Positions 1-11,970 of a stretch of 64,000 nucleotides of DNA are shown piece by piece. The position numbers and the translations under genes were made by a program. The stretch is from Henricia sp. BOLD:AAB3569 (taxonomy: Eukaryota; Echinodermata; Asteroidea; Spinulosida; Echinasteridae): contig JBBELK010000386.1 of the NCBI GenBank assembly GCA_037783545.1, positions 1,786,068-1,850,067 on the forward strand, written 5' to 3'. The first letter of the stretch is position 1; each line of letters opens with the position of its first letter. The notes beneath the pieces were generated by a model. It was not told the origin of the DNA. It searched no databases and worked only from the letters and a program-made list of their open reading frames with translations.

Positions 1-1008
1 ATAATTCAACACTGATAATTTAATGTTGACCCATATTTTCGAAAATGTTGCGCAAGAAAATAAAAGTTGGCATGACTTTTAAATGTTGATAGACTGTTTG
101 AAACTGGCATACCGTGCTTTTGTTGGCAAATTTTTAAAAATGTTGAGACTTGTTTTTGAGGGTTGATGGCAAAATTATCAGTGTTTAATTATTTCCGCTT
201 TGGCGTGCCATAGTATGGAAACAGTAATGGCGGATATGATAGTTGTTGACGTCCAATTGCACACGGAACATGATTTGATGCCACATGTTCATTTTAGAAA
301 CGATTATTTTTACCAAACGCAGACATACGTCCGTTTTATATAGAATGTGCGCTCGTGACGAGGTTGGGATGTATTGGTCTCATTTTCTAGTAAATATCAT
401 GTAGGCTGCAGGTGCAGGTGACGCTTGCCTACAAATCTTGTCAGTAGCCTATATATATCCGGGTTAATCGAAGGGTATTTGTCATGGGAGATGTGCCGTG
501 CAGGGAATAATTATTGGTATAGGTGATGTCCCTTGCCTACAGCTGTAGATATATAGATGCAGACTTTTAATCGTGTCCGATGAACCAGTTCTGGCAAAAT
601 TATTTTAAAGACAGATTACAAGATTGCAAAACTCTTAAAAACGGGAAAAACAGCATTACAGAACTAAACATAATGTTGATAAACTGCCTTGTAGAAATTT
701 CAGCCACATAGATGCAGTAATACTTCAGAAAACCTGAAACAATTTGGCGCGGATTTTGTGTATGAGTGAATTGTAAAAACTTGTCTGCAGACACCTTCAG
801 TTGGCAATTTCTCCCATAAAGGTACCATTTTACACGGGCAACAAATCTTGTGGTGTTTGTTACCATTGCTATCAACACTTTTATTCGGATTTCTCTTGTC
901 AACTCTTGTCAAATTTTGGGTAAGTGCAAATGGCTTTAATATTTTTTGACACTCAAAATCCTGTATACAGGTTTTAATGTTTGAAATTGTTTTGTCTTAT
1001 TTTCACAG
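1..1008. repeat. Left-edge dispersed repeats; no exon recognised
   Basis: No coding exon is recognised here. Bases 1-250 share a repeat with 2890-3125: the part around 50-180 reappears there in reverse complement, followed by a direct copy of the motif cgctttggcgtgccatag. Bases about 600-912 are one copy of a dispersed element also seen, whole or partial, near 8140-8260, 22368-22555, 30664-30745, 32750-33085 and 58560-59105 (shared motifs include acaaacacca and ttggcaatttctccca-like stretches). The first exons of the downstream protease, including any signal peptide, must lie further left or are too short to recognise. Confidence 0.55.
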
Positions 1009-4000
1009 AGACGTGCGGAATGCACGGGAACGCGGCCTACAGCGTGTCCAAGCGGGTTGTCCTGGGTCATGAGGCGGCCGAGGGCCGGTGGCCATGGTTG
1101 GTGCAACTAGAAGTCATAGACGCGAAACAGCCGTACTGCGGTGGAACTTTACTTAATAGTGAATTCGTGCTTACGGCTGCACATTGTTTCGACAGGTGAT
1201 TATGGACATTTGTTTTGTACACAAATATAATGGGGCCTGCCAGGCCGACTGGGCTTGCCCTGGAACATCTGGATCAAGCTTTTATTGGGACTCAAAGGTG
1301 ATTTTTGTTTTGCCATTAGGAATGGTACATTAACAAAAAATCGCTTTTAAAGCTTTTCTGATACATTAGACAGATTACATGATTTGATTTTTTTTTTTTA
1401 AAGCCATGCACCGAGAAGCCATATAACTGCTCCAACACCACGTTTTTTTTACCCACTGAAAGCAATATGCCGCCCCCAACAAAATGGCGATGCATGCGGT
1501 GGCTTTACGTCGACCAGCGGGTAATGATCCATCCAGTTTTTTTGTAGAGATCAGTGGTAACACACGTAATCACTTCGTCACGACGGTACCCGAGGCGAAA
1601 GGGACACATTACAATGTTTGCAACAGTTCACACAATATTGGGAAAATATCTCGTTTCACAAACTTGCTTTGCACCCGAAATGCCATTTGTACGCAGTATG
1701 TGCCTTGTTATTCCCTAGTCGAAGTGTGCGTATAGCGCTGCGCAGAATGCAAATTAAAAACTCGATGAAATCGTGACGTTTATTACAGCGCACGTTTTAC
1801 CATTAAAGGAACACCCCGGCCTTTTTCACAACGACCATCAAAAAAGTATTGTCAATGCTGCTACATCACTAAATCATGTAAACAGTAGGCCGGTGTGTAC
1901 CTTTAAGTGTTTGAGTTTCAAATCGTGTAATTGGACACCTTGTCAGCTTTTAGAATGATGAAAAAAACAACCCTATCGATATGTTTCGAGAGTTCAAAAC
2001 CACTTAATCAAATGAACAGGCAACGCGCAATAACAGAAACGCGATACGTAGCTCGATACAGACAGTTTCTAAAGTCTCGAAAGGGAGTCGATTTGAATTT
2101 CCAATAACACAAAATTTGCAAGGCGATGTTTATACCACAAACGCATGTCGAAAGAAAGTTTCTATTGTCACATCACAGAAAGTAGTATACCAGTGCGGTG
2201 TGAATTGCGGACGTGGGAGCGATAATTCAATACATGTATGCATGAGGGCGCTCTAGTCTGGCCATCGTGGGGCTATTTCGCCGGCGGATGTATCCGGACG
2301 TCGATAGTAACGAAATCGCGCGCGAGGACAAATTACCGCCCGAGTGCCAAAAATCGTTTGTTCCGTATCGATTTCGGGTATTCCGTGTATCGTACCTCGA
2401 TTTGAATTGGTAAACAGTATGTAGTTCGTACACACAAACACGTTCACTCTTTAAATAAAATAAATGGCTTTATAAAGGGCACGCTTAAAAGCTTCAATAT
2501 CGTTTTCTCCTTAAAGGAGCGTGACCAGAGTTTCTGGAAAACAGTTTTCGATGTAACTTACCAATATTATCAAGTAACTCCCATACACACCTCCCATGTC
2601 CCAAAAACCCGAAAACATTCGCAATTTCCAGTAAAAAATTTAACAAAACTATCGAGTCGGCTTTCAGCGGATAAACATTGATACTGGAAAATTAGTTTAC
2701 AAATAATCGGTGGATTTTCGACGATATCCTCGGAAATATGCGGCCTAGAAGCGCGGGAGTTTCAGTTTCGTAATCAGAAAAATATAACGGATGTTATGAT
2801 ATAAAAATCTCATGACCCATAAGGTAAGTCCCGGGGAGTTATGGGTAAAAAAAAGTGATCTGGTCACACTCCTTTAAAGGCAGAGGCTCGTCAATAACGT
2901 TTGCCATCAACCCTGGAAAAACAAGTCTCAACATTTTAAAAAACTTGCCAACAAAAGCACGGTACGCCGATTTCAAACAGTCTATCAACATTTAAAAGTC
3001 ATGCCAACCTTTTTTTTTCTTGCGCAACATTTGCGAAAATAATGCGTCAACATGAAATTATAAGCGTTGAATTATTTTTCGCTTTGGCGTGCCATAGTAT
3101 GGACACAGTAATGGCGGATAGCAACCGTTGTCAAGCCAAGTGAAACCCAAGAATACATAAATGAAGCAATGTTTTAGAAAAGCTTTAAAAACGATACTTT
3201 TTTTATGTACCATTTATAGCTTTCGCGTATTTCCAACAAAGTAACATTGAGGGCACTATTCAATTTTAATGGAAGCGATTGTGGAATCATTATTTGACTC
3301 GTACCCAGAGTCCTGTAGAACGGGGCGTTGGTAAAGTACGCCCTCTAGCTTTGTCATAAATCTGTGCTCCAGTGTTTTTCTATAATGTCCGCGCATGTTT
3401 TCGTACTTGCAATTTAATACCGCTTGGTTACCAGATGACGTCATAACATGCAGAGAACCGCTCGCAAGCACGCGTAAACTAGTAGTGGCGGGCACCGGGG
3501 CAGACACGAGTATAACGTGATGGCAAATCGAACGTTATGGCAAATCGAACGTATGGTGTAGGTTAATGTTACACGTGTAAGCTAATCGAACGCACTTATT
3601 GTCTTTGTCGCAGACACGAGCCGAACGACGTGGTCGTGATCTTAGGAGACAGGGATCGCTCCACGAAGGAAGGCACGGAGCAGCGATTTCGCATTGACTG
3701 CGTGTATGTTCACGAGGACTACATCCCGAAAGGAGACTACAAGGATGATATCGCCCTCATACGGCTGAAAACGCAGAGGAAGACGGTCAAGATGGGTGCG
3801 GGCGTGCAGCCGGCCTGCTTGCCGCCGAGGCAGCGCGCTGGGGACACCGACTTGTTTAAGACTGGGGATAAATGCCTGGTTGTCGGATGGGGATTTACAG
3901 GTTCGGAAATATTTATTTATTTATATATTTATTTGTTTATTTATTTTTTAGTTATTGATGTTATTTTCTTTTCTTTTCTTTTTACTTTTTCCCTATTTAG

Positions 4001-6445
4001 CTGTAAATGTCACGATTCTTTCGACTGGCATCAATCGATAACGTATAGGTTACTCTTAACAAAATACATAAAATAAAATTTAAAAAATTTAAAAGTAATG
4101 CTATATTTTCTTGAAATTAATTCATTATCAGAACAGAAGTTTGTTGAAGCTTATGTTTTTTTTTTCAAGATAGCGTCGGCGGCCATTTTGGGAAAAAAGT
4201 GCTATAAAAGTTAGCTGTAACTTTTGGGAGGTGTATTGACAAATTATCACGTTTTTTGGTTTTTTTTTAATTGTCCTTTTTCATCAGATTCATCAAGAAA
4301 ACAAGCGATGGTAAACGGTCGTTCATGTCTCATTTGAAAGCGAATAACTTTTGTTTCTAGAAAAATATCAATTCAAGAAAACAACTTTTTCCCCAAAATG
4401 CTACACCCAAAACGCACTGACAATGGATACCTGTTCGGAGTTTTCTGCACACACTGGAACTAGCATATTATCAAGAATTGGTACAGCGGACATTTGACAT
4501 GTATAGATTGGTTCCCGCTAGAGGTGGCATTCCGCAATAAGCTATAGGATTGGGAACCGGTCTATACATGTAAAAGGTCCGCTGTACCAATTTATGCTAA
4601 TTCCATTGTGTGCGGAAAACCCCCAACAGGTCTATAAGCTTTAAGAAGTTGATCAGATTGTTTTCTTTAAAATGACCCATCAAGCATCGGTAAGGTTAGA
4701 TTTGATGGAAAAACCCAAATTTAGAGTGAGAAAAATGTATGATTTTGTGAGGAAACACTTGGGAATTGTTCAGCCTGCTTCATATGTTTTGTACACAAAG
4801 TCTGAATCCATGATCTAAATTCTTTCCCACAAAACATAATTGAATTTTTAAAGATTTGTTTTCAAATATTAATGGTCAACTTCTCAATTCTTACCAGCAA
4901 AAAAATAAACGCTCAAAATGCAAATTCGAATCAGCCTACCTTGATTAAAATCACTAGAATCTTCTTCAGTCTGGGTATTTGTCTATACTTTTCCGACTTC
5001 GGTTGGCGGAGCTTGCGTCTCTTGCATGCCTTGTGTGTCAATATCTGGATGACCAACAAAGTCCGAATTTCCCGGAGTGGTTATATATCCTCACGCTCGT
5101 ACCGGAGACTTCAAAGTGATCTCAATGCGTCAATAATAATTTCAAATCACTGCCAAATGCATTTTGACGAGGGGAACCAAAGTTTTAAACGGCGTCCCGC
5201 TCACTGCCAAAACTGCAAGGTGCCACATGTTGCACAGTCAGTGAAACAATAAGGGATTTTCGCATTCCGCGGCCATCTTGAAAAAAAGATCCAGTCGAGA
5301 GGAACAAAATCGCTGGCAGCCAATGATTAGCGCCCTTGTAAATGACGTCAGTCAGTGAGGTATCTGCCATTATATAGCGCTTTTCTTTGGCTGCCAGCAA
5401 TTTTCGTTCCCTCTACTGAATCTTTTTTTCAAGATGGCCGCGGAATGCGAAAATCCCTTATTCTCGAGTCCTTTTTCATTCTGCGAAAGTCCAAAAACTG
5501 AATTGGAACATACGACCGCTTTCGGAAAGCATTTACAAGCCGGTCATTCACTAAGACTATGGGACAACTCAGAAATATTCCCAGTTTTTCCTATAGTAAA
5601 TTCTTCATATTTTTTTCCCTCCAAATTTTGGTTTCTTCATTAAATTTGCACTTATTGATGTATAATAAATCATTTTAAGGCAAAATTAGTGACGTCCGAG
5701 TACTAAATTCTTACCGTATTTTAAACAGCATCTTTTCCTTCCTTCTCTTTGTTGTAGCCATTTTGAAGTGTTGCCCTCCTCAAACAAGACTTTCTTGCAC
5801 TCCTGATCCTTACATGCAACATTATTTACGCACGTATTATAAATACTATCAAGCTCCAATGCATGCATTTCCATGAACTTACGCCGACAATTGTAGTCCG
5901 AGTTTGACTGGTAAAATATAAAAGAAAGCCATTTCGAGGGACGCAATTGCTTGCAAATATATTTGCAAAGAAATGTGCGACACTGCAAATAATCGTTTGC
6001 ATTTGCGATGTCCCTTGTACCGTTGCGATGTCCCTTGTACCGTACGACGCGATGATGCTTGTATCACTTGCAAATAATTGCCGAATCTTCCACAGATCCG
6101 TTGACGTACTTCAACTCCGAGCACCCTGCCGTTCTTCACGAGGCCCGCCTCCCGATCCTCTCCCCAAAGTCTTGCCTTGACGCGTACGGTCACCTCTACA
6201 CTGACAAGATGGTGTGCGCCGGCCACATGACGGGCGAGGAACGCACGGACGCGTGCAAGGGGGACAGCGGTGGGCCGCTCATGTGCAGGGACAAGTCCAG
6301 CCAATGGGTAGTATGGGGTGTGGTCTCCTGGGGTCACAACTATTTCTGCAACGGTTCTCCAGGCAAGCCCATACCAACGGTTTACACAAAAGTCGAGAAG
6401 TATCTGCCGTGGCTGTACCAGAGACTACGACTTCGCCAATGTTGA
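1009..6445 (+). CDS. Trypsin-fold (S1) serine protease, three 3' exons, 5' partial
   Basis: Secreted S1-family endopeptidase domain. The exons are 1009-1195, 3614-3900 and 6096-6445. Their phases join exactly (1/2, 2/1, 1/stop), with AG acceptors and GT donors, and the stop codon is TGA at 6443-6445. Exon 1 carries ETCG, a probable activation site R|VVLG and the histidine motif LTAAHC. Exon 2 carries the aspartate motif DDIALIRL and VVGWGF. Exon 3 carries the serine motif GDSGGP, VSWG and a C-terminal helix. The residue six before the catalytic Ser is Asp (D189), which predicts cleavage after Lys or Arg. The residue before VYTKV is Thr where trypsins have Gly226. The cysteine in ETCG probably tethers the catalytic chain to an upstream propeptide that lies outside the window. 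Introns are filled with MITEs. The exact orthologue is not assigned. Confidence 0.9.
1196..3613 (+). other. Protease intron 1, repeat-filled
   Basis: Intron between protease exons. It holds a complete 367-bp MITE (2511-2877) and, directly next to it, the second copy of the left-edge repeat (2890-3125). I see no further coding sequence in 1250-2450. Confidence 0.7.
2511..2877. mobile_element. MITE family A, copy 1 (367 bp, TTAA-flanked)
   Basis: Begins and ends in TTAA with imperfect terminal inverted repeats (ttaaaggagcgtgaccag at the left, ctggtcacactcctttaa at the right). The same 367-bp sequence occurs at 18653-19019 and 31532-31898, in the opposite orientation to this copy. There is no coding capacity. 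TTAA ends are typical of piggyBac-type non-autonomous elements; that assignment is inference. Confidence 0.85.
4433..4629. repeat. Inverted-repeat (MITE-like) element
   Basis: The outer arms pair: the left arm contains tctgcacacactggaactag and the right arm contains its imperfect complement ending in tgtgtgcgg. An inner pair (ggtacagcggac with gtccgctgtacc) extends the hairpin. No ORF of note. Confidence 0.7.
5248..5462. mobile_element. MITE with about 55-70 bp terminal inverted repeats
   Basis: The left end (aataagggattttcgcattc) is the complement of the right end (gaatgcgaaaatcccttatt). The arms include ccgcggccatcttgaaaaaa and its complement. It lies inside protease intron 2. Confidence 0.8.
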
Positions 6446-9356
6446 TGTCTATTGGTTTAATACACGAGAAAAGACTGGCATCTTTGCAAAATTTTACGCG
6501 ACTGTAGCGAATTTGGAGTAAAATTATACACTGAAATCCACAGAACCAACTTGGGCGGTGGTTTTGTATATTATATTTACACTATTTACAATACCCGATA
6601 CCTGATTGTCAAATACCATTTCGCACGTACATTTTTCGGTAAATCCTCCATTTAAAAAAATATCGTCATCAGTTTTGTTCAGACTGCTCAAATTGACTAA
6701 GTCGTAAAATACCAAAATGATGAATAACTTCTTTTTAAATACTTTTCCAAGGACAACTTTATTGAATCCTTTTCAAGACATTATTTACATTGATATATAT
6801 ACAAAGTAAATTAGTAAAAAAATAAAATAGTCTGTCGGGAAAAAATATCAATCTGTATTATAAAAACTTAGTCTTAAGAATAATTTCACCGTTAGTGTAG
6901 ACATATTTTACCGTTGTATGTAACGTTGGTAACATCTTTTAGAAATTCCTTACGCGTAACTTCTTTGGGTGATAATTAATAGTTTCCACTTTCAAGGAAA
7001 TTTCCTTAAAATAAGAAAATTTTGAAATATTTAGGAATTTTTTAAGGAAATACAAATTTGTAGGAAATTCTAAGGAAATCTCTTAAAAATTAGGAAATCC
7101 TAAGGAAATATTTTTTAAATGAGGAAATCCTGAGAAATTCAAAATTTGAAGAAGTTCGTACGTTTTGCAGCAATGAAATATAATTAAAACACGTATAATG
7201 CTTGAAAAGAGACTAGTAGCAGCTCAACCTAGACTCGTTTTCCAGACCTTATTTTTCGCACCTGCGCATTGTGCACACAAAGTAATACAAACATCCGTAG
7301 GCCTATATATGAAATATGTGGACCGGGTGAAATTTAAGGAAATCTAAGGAAATTACAGCCTCGTTTCAAGGAAATTGTCTTTTTGAATGTGGAAGCACCG
7401 GGATATAAACTACTCACAATAAGTATAGGGATATGCCGTACTATACTGTGGGGTGTACGCAGATATTTTACCGAGAATGCATTCTGCTTGAATGATTTTG
7501 TAAATGATTAGACAATTGTATCTGCATTACAGACACACCTTGTCACAGGAATAGGTGAAAACAGTCATTTGAAGAAAAAAAGGTCCAAAATTGACAACAT
7601 ACTAATATCCCTAACTTATTGTGACTAGTGTATTGACCCCTTTCGAACATTGTGCAAATACGCCATTTTGGGAGTCAAATAATGCCGAGTCATCGTGGAA
7701 GCGATGTGGGTGTGCTTCCAATGAATCTGTGCTTTCCATGCCAGTCCTATTGCTTCGTGCATTGTGCGTCGCCATTTTTGCGACGGCTTGTGAGGCGTAG
7801 CAACATGGGCGGTGTTGATTGGACAATCTTGGATGTCAACCATCTACCGTATGCGCATGCCCAGTAAAAACTCCGCACACGACTATTAGACAGTATCCGA
7901 AATTATCGGCCGTGGTTTGAAATTACACACGCGTCAATTATATACAGTTGCATGTTTTGTGAATCATTTGTGTCGAATAAATGCCTTAAATTATTTTATG
8001 ACAACTTTCTTGATATTGTATAAATGGTTTTTCTTTCTTTACGTCGTCCTATTTTTCAACAGCGGCGGAACAATTGACAATTAATCATGGGGCTTTGAGC
8101 GTTTTAATTTTTAAAGGTATAGTATACATGATTGGTAAAGTGTTTACAAAATCACTGGTAATTGAAAGCATATGTCAAGAAAACTACCTTGTAGAAATTT
8201 CAGCCACGTATTACTACTCCAGAAAACCTGAACAATCCAAGCATGTTTTTTTTTGCATAAATGAAAGATCGCCTACAGGCGATACAAATAGTTTTGTCAT
8301 TTTTATCACGAATGGGGGCATTTCAAATGACATAAGTTCACAGGATGATTACTACCATTACCATCTTGAGACATGTAACAAGTAAGCTTTTCGTATAGAT
8401 AACAATTCAGAAATTTTCTGGAGGGTATAATTACCAAACATGTAGACTGCCTTTAATAATTAATAGTACAAACTTTTGCCAGGTTAAAGCGGAATCGAAT
8501 CCGAGTCGAAATGGAATCGATTCAAATTTTTTTTCAATCGCCAAGTCAACGTGGTCAACGTCGACAACTTGACGTGAATAGCCGTGATTTAACCATCGAT
8601 ATATATATACACTGGATGAAGTATGCAATAGCAGTTGGCTATACGAGAATTGAAGCCACGCCGCTGGCCGCCATTGTACCTCACGAACAATGCCTGGCCT
8701 AGACTGCTCCCCGGTCCATGCGATCGCTTGCATTCCACTTAACACACGTAGACCATAATGTAGACTAGTGGGGACAGTATGACCAGTCTAGGCAACGCAC
8801 TGTATTTGGTGGGGTACAATTGCGGACGGTGTATATATATCGATGGATTACAACCAAAAAAAATTGAACAAGTTGAAACAACATAACAAACAAAACTCTC
8901 GGGCGGCAACCGGGAGCATCAGCCGGGTCTACATTTCCAGAGCTCGCACATCGACACGGCAACTCAAAAAAGCCGAGCGTACATCGACCTTGTATTGCAA
9001 CAGAAAGCAACTCAACCGGGGCCAATTTAAAGGTTGCTTATCAGGGAAAAAATGATTAGGCCTAATGCAAAATTTATTTGGTTTGAAAATAAAATGGGTT
9101 ATAGCAGTCAAAATGATATGTCAACTTAAACTTATGTATTTATAAAAGGTAGCGAATAATTAACTTAGTACACATCACATACAATTTTGACTGCTAACCC
9201 ATTTTGTAATGCCAATAAATTGTGCATTAAGCACATTTTTATGCTTAAAGGCTTTATGAAATTGAGTCCTGTCGGTGTGCGCCCACGCGACCAGACGCAC
9301 TCGTTAAAGTATAGATACGCGTATACATCGACGAAACTGACCGCAACTGGATACAA
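6446..9356. other. Protease 3' flank and intergenic repeats
   Basis: An AATAAA signal near 6820 could end the protease transcript. Bases 6990-7390 are a degenerate run of aaggaaat-type words. Bases 7405-7625 resemble 48120-48245 (actactcaca at one end, aatatccctaact at the other), so they are a dispersed repeat. A partial copy of the left-edge element lies near 8140-8260. Bases 8930-9020 contain the acatcgac/gcaact words of the element at 24783-25132. No gene is recognised. Confidence 0.5.
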
Positions 9357-9505
9357 CTATAGACCGTATCGAATAGCCGCCATCTTGTGGGGCAGTTTCT
9401 TTGTTTCTTGAGGACATGCATGGTTGTACATATTGTGCTTACATTGTTCAACAGTTTAAGTAACAAAAGGTGCCTCACAAGATGGCGGCTATTCAACTAT
9501 CTATA
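9357..9505. mobile_element. MITE family C, copy 1
   Basis: About 150-bp palindrome-like element starting tatagaccgtatcgaatagc and ending in the imperfect complement. Related copies lie at 15468-15621, 18143-18285, 28746-28895 and 54708-54857. The ends carry cgccatcttgtgggg and its complement. Confidence 0.8.
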
Positions 9506-10230
9506 GTTGCCAGAAAGTAAAACATGAGCAACTCGTGGCAACGGACATCTTTCCAGTTGCCATAGTACCGACCTCGGCCCCATGGTCTACTGCTACGAGG
9601 TGCTCGACCACCCTGGGGACGAGGTTGCCATAGTACGCGCGCATACCACGTTGAAAGAACTGCGTCACGTTGATCTTAGTTTACACAACATTGATCACTT
9701 TTATTCAACATCAGATACCTTATACGATTTTGTTTACATTTCCACATAAAGAAGTCTAGGTAAACTTGAATTATTTACTAAGCTCTAAAATCTATCCCAA
9801 GTTAGCGATTGAATTTACAAATACAATGGCATACACTTCGCAAATAACTCGTTACGACGAAATTTTAGATTTGAATTCATACAGAAATTAGCCTTGTGTG
9901 TGTTTCCCATGAACAGCGTCTGACGTACTGACTCTCTTCCCTTCACATGCACACAATAGTATCTAGATAACCAGACTAAATTGTTGCCACGTGTTCAATA
10001 TACCGTGTTCATGGTAGGAGAGAATGGCACAAAGAAATCAAAATGCTGGTTAATAGGCAAGGGCGTGCATCACGTACATGTAGCAAGAATAGTATGTGGA
10101 CTTTCTGAACTGCATATCCGTTTTAAAGTGAAGAATTCGAGGTACTAGGTGCCAGCCATACTACAAAGGTTACACGTAAAAGGCTAATCTAAGTTTATTT
10201 CTTTTAATCTTTTAGTCGGTGTATCACATT

Positions 10231-10551
10231 ATATATATATATATATATATATAGTGCGCAAGCCACCGGCGGACCGCCGTCGGCTGCCGTCGGCTGGGAA
10301 GCGGCCGGTCGGCATCGGCACACCGACCAAAAACCACCGGCGGTTCGCCGGTGGCTTGCAAGTGGCACGCGAACAGCGTTTTACAGCTCCCGAACCACTA
10401 GCGAACCACTAGCGGTATCCAGTGGCAAACCACCAGTGCCACTGCCGCTCCTCAATCGCCAACGGAGCACTAGCGGTCCGCGGTCCGCGGGTGGCTGCCG
10501 CTAGCGGTGCCGCTAGCGGGCCGCTGACGGCCCGACCGCGGCTTGCGCACT
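10231..10551. mobile_element. GC-rich palindromic element next to a TA microsatellite
   Basis: A run of TA (10231-10253) is followed by an element whose ends pair exactly: agtgcgcaagcc at 10254 and ggcttgcgcact ending at 10551. The interior is very GC-rich, with many self-complementary words (ccaccggcgg, cgctagcgg). ORFs on both strands here are composition artefacts. Confidence 0.75.
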
Positions 10552-10694
10552 GTTTACTACGCCGAGAAGTTTGCATGGTTTTGTTGGGTGTGGCAAGCAA
10601 GAATTGGCAATGAATTATGCAAGGCACCATTTCTACTCAACTTAATTTGCACTCCACTAACTTACCAAGTCCAACGTCACTTTATTAGAAATAT

Positions 10695-10815
10695 ATCATT
10701 TTAACACCGAATAATTAACACCGAAAAATTAACACCGAAAAATTAACACCGAAAAATTAACACCGAAAAATTAACACCGAAAAATTAACGCCGAAAAATT
10801 AACGCCGAAGGCTTA
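10695..10815. repeat. Tandem TTAACACCGAAAAA array
   Basis: About eight copies of a 14-15 bp unit (ttaacaccgaaaaa) with small changes (ttaacgccgaa). Confidence 0.9.
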
Positions 10816-11163
10816 ACACCGAATATGTGCAGAACCATGACATAATTGTGTGTCACTATTTCTGGCTCTGCTGCATCTACACACGAATGGTGTCATTACT
10901 ATAAAGAAATCCACCAGAACAAATATCATTGCAGCGGGTCGCTTTGGTGTCGCTCAGCGGGGTGTGGGGGGTGGGGAGCTTGGTGAGAGGGTAAGCGCCC
11001 TCACGCAACAGCTTGTATGGACATACATCATGTAATATAATGTAATAGCATTGCCATGGCATTTTATCAGCGGTGTTATATTAGTTTCATTAACTTTTTT
11101 ATTTTTGCCGACTGTATACCATGATTTTGCCGACAAAATATTAATCACATCATATATGAGGCA

Positions 11164-11216
11164 AAAGAGTGAGGGGTGGGGGGGGGGGGGGGTGGGGGGG
11201 GGGGGGGGGGGGGAAT
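11164..11216. repeat. Poly-G tract
   Basis: Near-continuous G run of about 40 bases. Length is unreliable in any assembly. Confidence 0.9.
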
Positions 11217-11399
11217 TGACATCCTCCCCCTCCCTACTACGCCTATGATTAATATACTGCTGCGATCAGTTAGGACATGTGTCTTAGACTTTCTAAACGG
11301 TTATATTGTAATCCACTCCAGTAATTTACCAAATTCAACGTCACTTCACTATACACAAATTACATTTGACGCTTTTAACCTTAGAATAATTAATATCAT

Positions 11400-11805
11400 T
11401 TTAACACCGAATAATTAACACCGAAGGTATATTAAAAGTTTAACACCGAAGATTTAACACCAAAGAAGTAACCCCCCAAATAAATTAATACAAACATTTC
11501 AACGCCACAGTTTTAACGCCAAAGGATTAACACCGAAGGTTATGTTTTTAACATTTAATAATATAATTTGAATACTGATTTAATGCCAAAGAATTAACAT
11601 TTAAAAAAATATCACCAAAGAAATAAAGTGTAAAGGTTTAATGCCAAAGATTTAACGCCAATAATTTAATGCCAACGATTTAACTCCAAAGGTTTAACAC
11701 CGAAGGTTTAACACTGAAAGCATATGTAACACCGAAGGCTCAACATCGAAGGCTTTAAAACACCGAAGAGTAAACGCCGAAAATTTAACACCGAAGGTTT
11801 AATAG
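11400..11805. repeat. Diverged, interspersed TTAACACCGAA array
   Basis: Dozens of variants of the 10695-10815 unit (taacaccgaagg, taatgccaaaga, taacgccaa) spread at irregular spacing. This looks like an older, decayed part of the same array. Confidence 0.75.
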
Positions 11806-11970
11806 GCATTATCTTCAAGCAAACTTGACGCACTAATAACATTTAATTTAACATTTAAAACAAAATTTACGCTCAAATCGGACAGTGCAACTTTAACATA
11901 CGGCTCATATGTTTGCGCAAACTTCAAAAGCAATGTGCATGTGGTTTATTATCGCTTAATATATCCATTG

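Larger units (their letters stand above)
3901..6095 (+). other. Protease intron 2 with several inverted-repeat elements
   Basis: Holds an AT-rich stretch (3905-4430), an inverted repeat at about 4433-4629, a MITE at 5248-5462, a repeat at about 5580-5710 that recurs inverted near 21290-21400, and a 20-bp direct duplication (gcgatgtcccttgtaccgt) near 6006-6045. Confidence 0.6.

Noticed and set aside
3630-4076. 148-aa ORF as an independent protein
   Set aside because: It is protease exon 2 (3614-3900) read past its donor into AT-rich intron.
10409-10630. Alanine/arginine-rich ORFs in the GC-rich element
   Set aside because: Palindromic composition opens both strands; no gene evidence.
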